Shown piece after piece: positions 34,035 to 43,289 of a DNA stretch of 64,000 nucleotides. The DNA is taken from positions 1 to 64,000 of the forward strand of contig CAZTYH010000005.1 of the NCBI GenBank assembly GCA_964617565.1. The letters run 5' to 3'. Positions within the stretch are counted from its first letter, which is position 1; each line of letters starts with the position of its first letter. Position numbers and translations under genes: made by a program. Origin of the DNA: JAKJGV01 sp964617565. GTDB taxonomy: Bacteria; Verrucomicrobiota; Kiritimatiellia; CAIQIC01; JAGNIJ01. The notes under the pieces were generated by a model that saw only the letters and a list, made by a program, of their open reading frames with translations, was not told where the DNA came from and made no database searches.

Positions 34035-35072
34035 TCATTGTGGCGACGGTGTGTCCGACGCGGTTGGATTGATTTTCGCCGGGGGCGCTGGTTGTTTCGC
34101 AGGCGGCGCCTTCGTGTCGCCCGGCCGTGTTGTGCTGCGGAGCACTCCCGCCCTGGTTGCCGTGCTTGAACCCGCATGGGTTCCTTTGCCTGTTCCGGTG
34201 CGGGTTCCTTTCGCGGTCTCGCCTGAGCGAAGCGCGACGGGCGCAGCGCGGGAAGCGAGTTGCTGCTGGCAGTACCGGACAAACGTGTTGCGGTCCCGGG
34301 GGGATACAAGAATCGGTTCCGCTCGTTCGGCGGTTTGAATGCGGACAAGTGATCTTGAGGAAGTGGCAAGGCAATATCCCTGCGAGGCAAAACCGGCACC
34401 CTGAACCACATCAATCGCATTCAGTGTATCGAAAGGAATCGGCATCGCGTAAAACCAGCCTTCCACGAGAATGCCGTCCTCGCAAGCGCGCAGCATCCGT
34501 GGGGGATAAATCAGGGGTCGTATTTGAACGATCATTTCACTGTACGTCTTGTCGAACAGGCTTGGCGTGGACACACCCCATTCGACATCTCTGAAGGAAA
34601 GCATCAGCCGGGCCATTCGGATTCGGGCCACGAGATAGGTGATAATCAGAACGCCGGAAACCCAGAAGAATAACTCGTAGGGCGCATTGCCCACTACGCC
34701 TCTGTCCGAAAATCCATCCCCGCTTATATTCAACAGGCGATAGTAGGTTATCAGCGAGAAAACCAGTGGCGCAAAAAGGTGGGTGAATGGAGTGGACATG
34801 AAGTCAATGGATGCACCACCCATCGCCAGGTGAGCGAGATAAAGGCCAACGATAATAAGCGCCCAGAAAAAACCCTCAAGATCTTCCCACGTTGCGGAGT
34901 TCTGCCGTCGGATGGACTGGGCCTCCGCGAGGAGGGAGACTTCCGACGTTTCATGAGGTTGCATGTATTGCAGATAGTAAGGAACTGCGATGGCGGCTAT
35001 AACGAAAACCAGAGCCAGCAGCTCCAGCTCCCAGGGCCACCCCGGAGGTCCCCAGCGTCGCTTTTGCTTCAC
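34035..35072 (-). CDS. Membrane protein of unknown function
   Basis: A 345-aa protein with about four membrane helices: one at residues 14-35, then helices near 68-88, 93-115 and 130-150. A soluble C-terminal half follows, in which a PH-like or photosynthetic-complex-type beta domain seems plausible (ILVEGWFYAMPIPFDTLNAI...ILVSPRDRNTFV). The last 60 residues are Pro/Ala/Thr/Gly-rich and low-complexity. I do not recognise the family. A bacterial-PH-like domain next to membrane helices is known in many uncharacterised proteins. It is translationally coupled or nearly so to the CCA enzyme downstream, and divergent from the TlpA-like gene. Confidence 0.7.
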   Translation of the reverse strand: MKQKRRWGPPGWPWELELLALVFVIAAIAVPYYLQYMQPHETSEVSLLAEAQSIRRQNSATWEDLEGFFWALIIVGLYLAHLAMGGASIDFMSTPFTHLFAPLVFSLITYYRLLNISGDGFSDRGVVGNAPYELFFWVSGVLIITYLVARIRMARLMLSFRDVEWGVSTPSLFDKTYSEMIVQIRPLIYPPRMLRACEDGILVEGWFYAMPIPFDTLNAIDVVQGAGFASQGYCLATSSRSLVRIQTAERAEPILVSPRDRNTFVRYCQQQLASRAAPVALRSGETAKGTRTGTGKGTHAGSSTATRAGVLRSTTRPGDTKAPPAKQPAPPAKINPTASDTPSPQ

Positions 35073-35132
35073 GCTATCACCTGTTTAGACGAGGATAGAT
35101 CTGTTCTCGACCCAAGCTTCTCGCCCTCTGAA

Positions 35133-35161
35133 ATATTAATTGATATGCAACTTGAATGCAA
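35133..35161 (-). promoter_or_regulatory. Likely promoter of the 35072 membrane-protein gene
   Basis: On the minus strand TTGCAT (35161-35156), a 17-bp spacer, TAATAT (35138-35133). The 249-bp divergent spacer to the TlpA-like gene holds no ORF I can support; a weaker plus-strand candidate (TTGATA at 35140, TATAGA at 35165, 19-bp spacer) overlaps this one. Confidence 0.4.
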
Positions 35162-35320
35162 ATGTATAGAACCTGTCAAAGAAAAGGCCGGATGGTTTCG
35201 GTTGCAGGCTTCTACTTGAATCATCACAGGAGCCGGGTATGTTGAGAAACAAAGACAGATCAATAGGTCTTGCACGGCAGAACACAAGAGAATATCTACT
35301 GTCATCCTTGGAGATTGAAG

Positions 35321-35872
35321 ATGAATAAATTGTCCTTAGTCCTTGGTATATTGGTTTTTGTGACTGGCTGTGTGCCCCAGAGGGCTTCCAGGGAGCAGTC
35401 GGCTCCCTTGATTGAGCATGACTTTGACGCGCCCGCTTTCGCAATCCCTGCTCTTGATGGCAGCGGGGGAGCGATTGACTTGGCGGCCTATGAAGGGCAG
35501 GTGGTGTTGCTCGATTTCTGGGCCACGTGGTGTCCTCCATGCCGGGTGGAGCTCCCCTTGTTGAAGAAAATGCATGAAGATTATAAGGACCGTGGATTCG
35601 TCGTGATCGGCATGACGGTTGATGAAGGCACGCGGGACCAAGTTGAAAAAGCGGTCGCGCAGTTTTCATTGACATATCCCGTAGGCTTGGCCGGGGCCGA
35701 AGCGCAGGCTGCCTATGGAGGGATTAGAGCTGTTCCGACAAAGTTTCTACTCGATCGAAACGGTCAGATCCGCCAGCATTACCAGGGGGTGGTTCACGAG
35801 TCCGTACTTCGCGGGGATGTGGAGACGCTGCTTGCGGCGCCGGAGGCGGCTGAGGGCGAGGATCGTGGATGA
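35321..35872 (+). CDS. TlpA/ResA-like thioredoxin lipoprotein
   Basis: A 183-aa periplasmic thiol-disulfide reductase. ATG 35321 opens a lipoprotein signal with lipobox LVFVTGC (Cys17). The thioredoxin fold carries DFWATWCPPCRVE with the CPPC active site and the cis-Pro region GIRAVPTKFLLD. GGAG lies about 8 nt before the start. The next gene, DsbD, starts by ATGA overlap and is the likely electron donor. Typical roles are cytochrome c maturation or reduction of envelope disulfides. Confidence 0.93.
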   Translation: MNKLSLVLGILVFVTGCVPQRASREQSAPLIEHDFDAPAFAIPALDGSGGAIDLAAYEGQVVLLDFWATWCPPCRVELPLLKKMHEDYKDRGFVVIGMTVDEGTRDQVEKAVAQFSLTYPVGLAGAEAQAAYGGIRAVPTKFLLDRNGQIRQHYQGVVHESVLRGDVETLLAAPEAAEGEDRG

Positions 35873-37518
35873 TGGGAATCACGCGAACATGTGGGGCCGG
35901 TTTACGGATGTGTTATAGGGGAATCGCTCTCATTGCGGGTCTTCTGGCCTGGAACGGTCATGCTCATGCGGACAGCCCTTTTTCCGTTTCTGTGACGCCT
36001 CGTTCCGCGGAAGACAGTCCCGGCTTTGGAGTGAAGGTTCGTGTGCCTGATCGGCATTACATTTATGCCGATGAGTTTCGTGTGTACGTGGAAGGGGAAT
36101 CCCCGATCGACAAGATTGAGGGAACGGAGCCGGCCGTAATATTCGATAAATACAGCGAAGAAGAAAAAGAGGTGTTCAATCGCGACTTCGAAGCGGTTTA
36201 TCGTCTGGGAGAAGCGGTGGCGGCCGCAGTGGTGGTTGTCGAGTTGCAGGGATGTGACGATTCCGTATGTTTTTTCCCGGAGACATACAGATTCAATCTA
36301 TCCTTCTCATCGGATGCGCCGGCGCTTTCCGAAACGCGTGATGCTCCCGCAGAAGCAGGAGGCGCCTCCGATGATTGGCGTGTTCTGGCCGACCGTTTCA
36401 GCATAACGGCGCGCGACACGGGTTTCCTTCGACAGGAACCCTTCCTTGCGTTTCTTGAGCGCGGGTTAAGCGAAGAAGTTGTCGAAGATGCGCTTACGGC
36501 GCAGTTCAAGAGGGTGGGGATGGCTGTCGCGATTCTCTTGATCCTTCTGGGCGGTGCGGGTTTGAACCTGACGCCCTGCGTATTGCCGCTGGTTCCGATC
36601 AACCTCGCGATTATCGGCGCGGGCGCAAAAGCCGGTTCGAAGAGCCGCGGGTTTCTGCTGGGTGCGGCATACGGCATGGGCATGGCGTTTGTCTATGGAT
36701 TGCTGGGGCTTGTCGCGATCCTGACCGGCTCCACATTTGGCGCTCTCAATGCGTCGCCCTGGTTTAATCTCATCATAGCGGTCCTGTTTGTGGCGCTATC
36801 CCTGGCCATGTTCGACGTGTTCTCCATAGACTTCACCCGTTTCCAGGGGCGGGCGGGAGCTTCAGGTCGCGGGCATGTGCTGGCTGTTTGCGGGATGGGT
36901 GCTGTGGCCGCATTGCTCGCGGGCGCGTGCGTCGCGCCGGTGGTCATTTCCGTTCTTCTTCTTTCCGGCACGCTCTACAGCCAGGGGAATGCTTTCGCTT
37001 TATTGCTGCCGTTCCTCCTTGGCGTAGGGATGGGATTGCCATGGCCGTTCGCGGGCGCCGGCATGGGATTGCTTCCCAAGCCGGGAAGATGGATGAACCT
37101 GGTGAAATATTCTTTCGGAGTACTCATTCTCGCTTTCGCGCTTTACTACGGACATTTGTCTTACAGTCTCTTCCGGGGACGCGCACAGACAACGCAACTG
37201 GAAATGGACGAGGAGGGCACCGCTGGGGTTGTGTCCGAAAGAGGCTCGGATGAAAACGGACGACTCGCGGCATTGCTTGATGAGGGATTGAGGACGGGCA
37301 AGCCGGTCTTCATAGATTTCTGGGCGACCTGGTGCAAGAACTGCATCGCCATGGAGCGCAGCACCTTCCTGGAGCCCGACGTGAAATCCGCGTTCGAGAA
37401 CTTCGTGGTCGTAAAATATCAGGCCGAACGTCCGAACGATCCGCCGACAAAGGAAGTCTTGGACTATTTCGGTGTCGTCGGATTGCCCACCTACGTGGTG
37501 CTGATGCCACGGAACTGA
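35869..37518 (+). CDS. dsbD: DsbD thiol:disulfide interchange protein, short C-terminus
   Basis: A 549-aa transmembrane electron carrier. It has a signal peptide, an N-terminal DsbD-alpha-like immunoglobulin-type domain with CDDSVCFFP, then a membrane domain of about eight helices with LNLTPCVLPLVPINL and GACVAPVV bearing the paired cysteines. A C-terminal thioredoxin domain follows with FWATWCKNCIAME. The frame stops at GLPTYVVLMPRN; the family normally continues about 30-40 residues past the cis-Pro strand, so the last strand and helix are missing. The P-ATPase gene ends 12 bp away on the other strand. Reductant passes from cytosolic thioredoxin to the coupled TlpA-like lipoprotein. Confidence 0.9.
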   Translation: MMGITRTCGAGLRMCYRGIALIAGLLAWNGHAHADSPFSVSVTPRSAEDSPGFGVKVRVPDRHYIYADEFRVYVEGESPIDKIEGTEPAVIFDKYSEEEKEVFNRDFEAVYRLGEAVAAAVVVVELQGCDDSVCFFPETYRFNLSFSSDAPALSETRDAPAEAGGASDDWRVLADRFSITARDTGFLRQEPFLAFLERGLSEEVVEDALTAQFKRVGMAVAILLILLGGAGLNLTPCVLPLVPINLAIIGAGAKAGSKSRGFLLGAAYGMGMAFVYGLLGLVAILTGSTFGALNASPWFNLIIAVLFVALSLAMFDVFSIDFTRFQGRAGASGRGHVLAVCGMGAVAALLAGACVAPVVISVLLLSGTLYSQGNAFALLLPFLLGVGMGLPWPFAGAGMGLLPKPGRWMNLVKYSFGVLILAFALYYGHLSYSLFRGRAQTTQLEMDEEGTAGVVSERGSDENGRLAALLDEGLRTGKPVFIDFWATWCKNCIAMERSTFLEPDVKSAFENFVVVKYQAERPNDPPTKEVLDYFGVVGLPTYVVLMPRN

Positions 37519-37530
37519 AGATCAAGGATT

Positions 37531-39429
37531 TTAGAATTCCTCGCCTGATCGAATCAGGCGGGCGCTGTTGAAGACGACCAGCAGCGCGCCGGCATTGTGA
37601 AGCAATGCGGCGATGATGGGGCGCAACCAGCCAAGCCCTGACAGCACCAATCCGCCGCCGATGAACAGCGCGCCGATGCTCAGATTCTGGTAGATGACGC
37701 TGCGTGTACCGCGGGAGAGGCGGACCAGGAAGGGCAGGCGGCGAAGGTCATTATTCATGAGCGCGACTGTTGCGCTGTGAATCGCTATTTCGCTGCCCGC
37801 GGCGCCCATGGCAATGCCTGTGTCGCTGGCGGCGATGGCCGGGGCGTCGTTGACGCCATCCCCGACGAACGCCACACGATAGCCCTCGCTTCGCAGCGAC
37901 TTCAGCAGGTCCACTTTTCCCTGCGGCAGGCATTCCGCCTTGAATTCGCGGCACCCGATTTGTTCGGCGACACGAACGGCCACGGATTGCCGGTCTCCCG
38001 TCACCATCACCATGCGGCGAATATTGAGTTGCTCAAGCTCCTGCACGCAGGCTCGCGCTTCCGGACGAACCTCATCCTGCAAGCCGATCCATCCAAGGTG
38101 CCGGCCGCCGCGGGCCACGTGGATAATGCTGTATCCCGCGGCTTCATTGAGCTCTTCCGGGTCGAGGGCGGCATCAGGGACATTGTTCTGCTGGAGCCAT
38201 GACGCGCGCCCGGAAATCACCACCTCGCCGCTGACCTTTGCACGGATGCCCTGGCCGGGTTCCTCGTGGAAATCCTCCGGCGTGGAGAGCGAAACGTTCG
38301 CTTTCCGAGCAAGCGCCGCAAGGGCTGTTGCGGCGGGATGATTGCTGAAGCGCTCGGCGCTTGCAGCGGCATGAACGAGTTCGGAGGGGGGGATGCCCGG
38401 TCGTGGTGCCAGCCGGACAACGCCCAGTTGACCGGTGGTGAGTGTACCGGTCTTGTCGAGTACGAATGCCGTAAGTTTTGCCGCCGCTTCCAGGTCCGAA
38501 ACATCTTTGACCAAAATACCGAGCCGGGCGGAGGCGGAAAGGGCGGCGACCATCGCGCTGGGTGTGGCAAGTATGAGCGCGCAAGGGCACGCCACCACGA
38601 GGAGTGCGATAACCCGCGTCATATCGTCGGTGAAGAACCAGACCAACCCCGCAATCATCAGAACCGTTGGCGTGTAATACCCGATATAGCGATCAATGAT
38701 CCGCATGATGGGAAGCTTGGTCTGTTCCGCGGCGAGAATGAGATCGCGCACCCGTCCGATGGTTGTGTCTTCGCCGACGCGCTTCACCACGACCTCGATT
38801 GCGCCAGTGAGGTTCTGGGTTCCCGCGAAAACTTCATCGTCCGTGCCCTTGTCGCGCGGAAGCGATTCGCCTGTGATGGTGGCTTCGTTCAGCGAGGTGC
38901 GGCCCGACACGATGGCGCCATCGGCCGGCACGGAATCTCCCGGCAAAATGCGGATACGGTCGCCGACCTTCAATGCCACGGCGTCCACTTCCTGCGTGGA
39001 GCCGTCCTCAAGGATCAGGCGGGCGCGGGCCGGTGTGAGGCGGATCAACCCTTCGATGGATGCATGGGCGCCTTCAGCGGTGCGTGTTTCGATGACAAGG
39101 GAAACGAGCATGATAAGCGCCACTACGGAAGCGGTCTGAAAATCGCCCTGGGCCATGGAAGCCAGGATGGCAAGGGCGACAAGTTCGTTCATGTGCATCT
39201 CGCCTTCCACGAGATCCGCGATCGCCGTTCGCAGGATTGGAATGAAAAGAATGACTGCCGCCAGCGCCGCGCTGATATCCGCCGGAAGCGCGTTCCCGGG
39301 GAAAAGGGTGCGGGCAAGATAGGAGTTGATGAGGAGCGCCACGCCGGCGAGCGTCATCCACAAAATGCCCCGCGCGTGATGTCCGTGCCCATGCTCTCCG
39401 TAATGCTTTCCTTTATCCTGTGTTTGCAC
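37531..39429 (-). CDS. Heavy-metal P1B-type ATPase (Zn/Cd/Co-like)
   Basis: About 632 aa from GTG 39429. The start is uncertain: the frame is open upstream, but that part lies inside the previous gene, and no ATG is available before residue 30. The N-terminus lacks a metal-binding domain and has instead the His-rich patch HYGEHGHGHH. Motifs in order: TGESLP actuator loop, VVACPCALILATPSAM membrane metal site with CPC, DKTGTLT phosphorylation Asp, and GDGVNDAPAIAASD. The sequence fits the zinc/cadmium/cobalt group rather than copper. Last gene of an apparent five-gene operon with an ABC-2 permease and three SPFH proteins, 14 nt after the SPFH stop. Confidence 0.9.
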   Translation of the reverse strand: MQTQDKGKHYGEHGHGHHARGILWMTLAGVALLINSYLARTLFPGNALPADISAALAAVILFIPILRTAIADLVEGEMHMNELVALAILASMAQGDFQTASVVALIMLVSLVIETRTAEGAHASIEGLIRLTPARARLILEDGSTQEVDAVALKVGDRIRILPGDSVPADGAIVSGRTSLNEATITGESLPRDKGTDDEVFAGTQNLTGAIEVVVKRVGEDTTIGRVRDLILAAEQTKLPIMRIIDRYIGYYTPTVLMIAGLVWFFTDDMTRVIALLVVACPCALILATPSAMVAALSASARLGILVKDVSDLEAAAKLTAFVLDKTGTLTTGQLGVVRLAPRPGIPPSELVHAAASAERFSNHPAATALAALARKANVSLSTPEDFHEEPGQGIRAKVSGEVVISGRASWLQQNNVPDAALDPEELNEAAGYSIIHVARGGRHLGWIGLQDEVRPEARACVQELEQLNIRRMVMVTGDRQSVAVRVAEQIGCREFKAECLPQGKVDLLKSLRSEGYRVAFVGDGVNDAPAIAASDTGIAMGAAGSEIAIHSATVALMNNDLRRLPFLVRLSRGTRSVIYQNLSIGALFIGGGLVLSGLGWLRPIIAALLHNAGALLVVFNSARLIRSGEEF

Positions 39430-39443
39430 GTTGGGGTTTCCAA

Positions 39444-40517
39444 TCAGTTTCGCCGGGAATCTCTCGCTCCGGGGCGCCTCGTTTGAGGCATCTGCTGCTT
39501 TTCCGGGCTTAGGATCAGGCGCAATTCCTGGCGGCCGGAAGAGCCCGCTTGAATCACGTATTTCTCCTCGACGCCGGCAAGGACGCGGGTGACGGTATCC
39601 TGCCAAAGCGTCTGGCGGGTAAGGGCCGGATTCCGGCGGTATTGTTCATACACCTGTGTGAAGTAGTCGGCATCGGCCGCGGTCTGCATGACGAACCTCT
39701 GCCGGAGCGCCGCGCCTTCGGAACGGATTCTTTCGGCATCGCCCGCGGCTTCATTGAGCGCGCGAGTGGCTTCGGCACGCGCGGCGCTGATGTTCGCGCT
39801 TCGTTCCTGCTCGGACGAGATTACCGCCGCGAATGCGGCCGCGACCTGGCGCGGTGGGGCCAGCGCGGGCAGTTCAACGCGCTCGATTCGGATGCCCGCG
39901 TCGATTTGTTCGAAGCGTTTCTGAAGCATTTGTTCCACGGCGGATCTGAAGGATTCGACGTCGAGCCGGAGCGCCTGATCCACCGGATAGCGCGCCGACA
40001 CGCCGATCACGGCGTGCGCGAGTTCGTTGCTGATAACTGCATGGGTGTCCTCGAATGCAAACACGTACGACTCCGGGTTGTGAACGATGTAATTCACAAG
40101 CCAGATGGAATGGAGGATGTTGGCGTCGCCGGTGAGCGTGTAGCCGTCGAGCAGCGGTTTGAGCGTCGGTCCAAACGACTGGTGTTCGGGATGCGCGAGC
40201 GTCGCCGGCGCGTTATACCAGAACGCGCGGCATTCGATCGTCTGCACCCGCTCGGCCGGAATTCGAATCACCTCGGCGATCGGGCGCGGCCATGTGAAAT
40301 GGATGCCGGGCCCGCGCACCTGCTCGGCAGGCGATCCGGCGACGCGTCCGAAGACAAGCACGAGCGCTTTTTCGTGCTGCCGCACCACGAACACGCCGGA
40401 GAACAGGTAGGCGGCCAGTACGGCGATCAGCACGAAGCGCAGCAGCCGGAAGCTCGTTGTGAGAGCGTCCGTCAGCGCGCTGTATCCGTTGTCTGACTGT
40501 ATGGCCGTGTCGCTCAA
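39444..40517 (-). CDS. SPFH-domain protein, HflK-like
   Basis: A 357-aa membrane-anchored protein: one N-terminal helix (residues about 28-48), the band-7 domain from VRQHEKALVLVFGRV to about 250, and a HflK-type coiled coil with AALRQRFVMQTAADADYFTQ. The tail YRRNPALTRQTLWQDTVTRVL matches the HflK family pattern. HflK/HflC form a large periplasm- or cytosol-facing cage around the FtsH protease and regulate it. It starts 13 nt after the HflC-type gene. The C-terminal basic tail is not conserved in the family as far as I know. Confidence 0.85.
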   Translation of the reverse strand: MSDTAIQSDNGYSALTDALTTSFRLLRFVLIAVLAAYLFSGVFVVRQHEKALVLVFGRVAGSPAEQVRGPGIHFTWPRPIAEVIRIPAERVQTIECRAFWYNAPATLAHPEHQSFGPTLKPLLDGYTLTGDANILHSIWLVNYIVHNPESYVFAFEDTHAVISNELAHAVIGVSARYPVDQALRLDVESFRSAVEQMLQKRFEQIDAGIRIERVELPALAPPRQVAAAFAAVISSEQERSANISAARAEATRALNEAAGDAERIRSEGAALRQRFVMQTAADADYFTQVYEQYRRNPALTRQTLWQDTVTRVLAGVEEKYVIQAGSSGRQELRLILSPEKQQMPQTRRPGARDSRRN

Positions 40518-40530
40518 GCTCCGATCTCCA

Positions 40531-41436
40531 TTATTTTCTGCGTCCGGTCTCGCCGGACGTTTCCATTCCGCGCAACAGGTCGAAAGGAGCGGTGTCCGTG
40601 CTGAGGACCACCGTGGATTTTTCTTTCAAGGTGCTTTCCATGGCTTCGAGTTTGCGCAGGAAAATGGCGAGTTGGGGATCTTTCTCGAAAACCTTGTAGA
40701 AAGCGGCGGCCTCCGCGTCGCCCTCGGCGCGGATGCGCTTTGCATCGGCATCGGCCTGGGAGAGCAACTCATCCCGGCGCCGGTCGGCTTCAGCGCGGAT
40801 GCGGATTGCTTCAGCTTCGCCTTCCGAACGGTAGCGTTCCGCTATTTCGTTCCGCTCGGCGCGCATGCGGTCGAATACTTTTGCGGTGATGGCCTCCGGC
40901 AGTTCCAGCTTGCGGATACCGGCGAACGCAAGATCAATGCCATAACGGGAAAGGGCCTCAGGGCGCGCGGCCTCGAGTATGCCGGTCTCGATCTCCTCGA
41001 ACCGGATGGCGGCGGGATCCACGTTGACCATGTTTGCAAACGAGTACCGGCCGATCACGGCGTTTTTGTAACTTCGGAGAAGGCCGTCGAGATTGGCTTC
41101 GGCTTGCTGAACGCCTCCGACGCGCTCGAGGAACAGCCGGGGATCCTGGATGCGCCAGCCGGCGTAAAGCGAAATGAGGATGTTCTTTCCGTCGCGGGTC
41201 ATCGTTTCCTGGAGGACTCCCTCCATGCAGCGCACCCGGGCATCGAAGCGATAGACTCGCTGCACGGGCCAGGGCCAGCGAAAATAGGGGCCGGCTTCCG
41301 TCAATGAACGTTCCGGTTTGCCGAATGTGGTGACGACTGCGACTTCGCCTTCCCGCAGAATGAAAAGCACCTGGAGCAGGACGAACAGGGCGGCGACGGC
41401 CGCGCCCGCGAGCAGCATTAACAAGTTTCGTTTCAT
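40531..41436 (-). CDS. hflC: SPFH-domain protein, HflC-like
   Basis: A 301-aa protein with an N-terminal membrane helix and a band-7 domain (ILREGEVAVVTTFGKPERSL...GPYFRWPWPVQRVYRFDARV). The HflC-type segment RMRAERNEIAERYRSEGEAE is followed by EADRRRDELLSQADADAKRI and the RAEGDAEAAAFY repeat, plus a FLRKLEAMESTL helix. Pairs with the HflK-like proteins on either side. Spacing to the upstream gene is 5 nt. No ftsH lies in this window. Confidence 0.92.
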   Translation of the reverse strand: MKRNLLMLLAGAAVAALFVLLQVLFILREGEVAVVTTFGKPERSLTEAGPYFRWPWPVQRVYRFDARVRCMEGVLQETMTRDGKNILISLYAGWRIQDPRLFLERVGGVQQAEANLDGLLRSYKNAVIGRYSFANMVNVDPAAIRFEEIETGILEAARPEALSRYGIDLAFAGIRKLELPEAITAKVFDRMRAERNEIAERYRSEGEAEAIRIRAEADRRRDELLSQADADAKRIRAEGDAEAAAFYKVFEKDPQLAIFLRKLEAMESTLKEKSTVVLSTDTAPFDLLRGMETSGETGRRK

Positions 41437-41441
41437 AGGCT

Positions 41442-43289
41442 TTACCTCCCGCCCTCCAGCGGCGAACCGAAATCGAAGAGATCCGGCCGGAGCTTTTCTT
41501 CAAAGTTGAATTGGATGACTTCCTGCTCGGCATCCGCCGCGATAATGTATTTGCGAATTCCTGCGAGAGACTGTTCCAATGTATCGAGATAAGTCCGCGA
41601 GCGAAAAACGCTGGGCGATTCGTTGTGCGCGGAGGCCTGGCGAATGAATCGGAACGTTTCCGCATCGGCCGTTTGAGACCGGCGAACACGGTAGGCGTGC
41701 GCGCGGGAAAGAGCGGCGAATGCGTCGGCGTCGGCTACCGGCAAGGTGCGGTTCATGTAGGCGCGCGCCTCCAGGATCTGCGATTCCCGTGACTCGAGAG
41801 CGCCGACAACGGATTGAAATGCTTCCGCGACGGCGACGGGAGGGTGAATGCCCTGCATGCCGACGAAAAGGATTTCGACGCCCAGCTTCATGCGGTCCGA
41901 TTCATCCTGGATATGCGCCCGCAGAGCGAGTGCGATGTCGCCCTGTCGCGGCCCCATGAGATCGGACAGATCCAGTGCGGCCGCCAGGACAGAGACGCTT
42001 CGATAGGCCAGTTGCTCCAGCACGGTGGAAGCATCCACGAATCCATATCCATATTGCATCACATTGGTGATGCGGTACTCCACGGGAACATTGACGACCA
42101 GGAGATTCACCGGAACGGCGCTTGAGTCCTGGCCTTCCGCTTCGCGGCTGGCGAGCATGAAATAGTCCTCGTGCGGATAGTGGGGAACGCTCCAGAGGAT
42201 CGCGCCGGGTTGTCCATGCGCTTCGTCGTGGTAGCCGACCGTTACGCGCAGCACACGCTTCACGGGGAAACGGCGGACCGTCTCGAACGGCCATGGCCAT
42301 TTGAAATGCGCGCCGCTTTCCAACAGCGGATTTTGTGTAGGCGCGCCGAGGCGTTCGAGTACGGCCGTCTCATGCTCGCCTACGAAGACCAGGCTGGTGA
42401 GCGCGTAGAGCGTGACAAGCTGGAAGAAGAGAAGGGGGATTAGTGCACGGGCGAGGAAACGGAAGAACCACGTTTCGGACACCTTGAAGCCGAACTGGTA
42501 ATCCAGCGTCATCAGCACGCTTCGCGCCCAGGAAGCAGGGTCTGTCAGGAGCCGGCTCATGCGGCTCTCGTAAGAAGTGCAAGGCTCGGTGCCGCGCCTC
42601 GGCCGGTAGAGATCCACGACGGAATTCAAGACCAGCTCGGCAGCGAGCAGCAGCAGGTAGGCATCCGTGAATTGAACGAAAAGGGTGTCTACGCGGGGGA
42701 GCTTTTCGGTTGCCGCCACCGCGATACCGGCGATCAACGATGCGAGGCAAGTCAGGCCGGCGTAAATTCCGGGGCCGCGCATCATGCGCCCCTGCTCGGA
42801 GCGGCTCAATCCAAGCAGGTAGCGACTGAACAGAAAAAAGACAAAGGCTTGGGCCGCCAGGAATGGAAAGGCAAGCAGAACATTGGTTGGAGCTGACAGG
42901 GGCGCGGCTTCTTGTTCGAAAACAGACTTTCCGAGCAGCGCCGCGATGGTAGCCAGCACAAGAGCAAGAAAAGGAACCATCCGTTGCTCAACCATTCGAC
43001 GGCTTCGCGCGGCGGTAAAGGGATCAACCTCGCTGGAAGCTTCAAAAAGGGTGCTGCCTGTCTGTGCCTTGTGCGCGGCGGCATCGCGGCGTTCTTCTTC
43101 CTCGAGGCGGGCAAGGCGATAGCGCAGCGCGGTAGCGAGAGCCGTTACCGCGGTCAGCAGCATGAATGGGACAAGTGCGGTTACGCTTTGCAGATGCGTT
43201 CGGCCCGCGAGGGCGAACATCAGCAAAACGGTTACGCCGCAGAGGCCGGCCACGCCGGCCGGAATTCTTTCATGGTTCTTGTCCATCAT
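41442..43289 (-). CDS. SPFH-domain protein with large membrane N-terminus, HflK-like
   Basis: A 615-aa protein roughly twice the usual HflK length. Residues 1-290 hold about six or seven membrane helices without a recognised domain. From FVGEHETAVLERLGAPTQNP a band-7 domain of HflK type begins (GAHFKWPWPFETVRRFPVKR), followed by a coiled coil and a tail ending FNFEEKLRPDLFDFG. Its start codon shares one base with the stop of the ABC-2 permease (TGATG), so the two are translationally coupled. A polytopic N-terminus fused to HflK is unusual and may anchor the SPFH assembly to the permease. Confidence 0.83.
   Translation of the reverse strand: MMDKNHERIPAGVAGLCGVTVLLMFALAGRTHLQSVTALVPFMLLTAVTALATALRYRLARLEEEERRDAAAHKAQTGSTLFEASSEVDPFTAARSRRMVEQRMVPFLALVLATIAALLGKSVFEQEAAPLSAPTNVLLAFPFLAAQAFVFFLFSRYLLGLSRSEQGRMMRGPGIYAGLTCLASLIAGIAVAATEKLPRVDTLFVQFTDAYLLLLAAELVLNSVVDLYRPRRGTEPCTSYESRMSRLLTDPASWARSVLMTLDYQFGFKVSETWFFRFLARALIPLLFFQLVTLYALTSLVFVGEHETAVLERLGAPTQNPLLESGAHFKWPWPFETVRRFPVKRVLRVTVGYHDEAHGQPGAILWSVPHYPHEDYFMLASREAEGQDSSAVPVNLLVVNVPVEYRITNVMQYGYGFVDASTVLEQLAYRSVSVLAAALDLSDLMGPRQGDIALALRAHIQDESDRMKLGVEILFVGMQGIHPPVAVAEAFQSVVGALESRESQILEARAYMNRTLPVADADAFAALSRAHAYRVRRSQTADAETFRFIRQASAHNESPSVFRSRTYLDTLEQSLAGIRKYIIAADAEQEVIQFNFEEKLRPDLFDFGSPLEGGR

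Noticed and set aside
38266..39486. 406-codon frame antisense to the P-type ATPase
   Set aside because: The ATPase motifs (CPC, DKTGT, GDGVND) are on the minus strand; Gly/Asp/His-rich antisense artefact.
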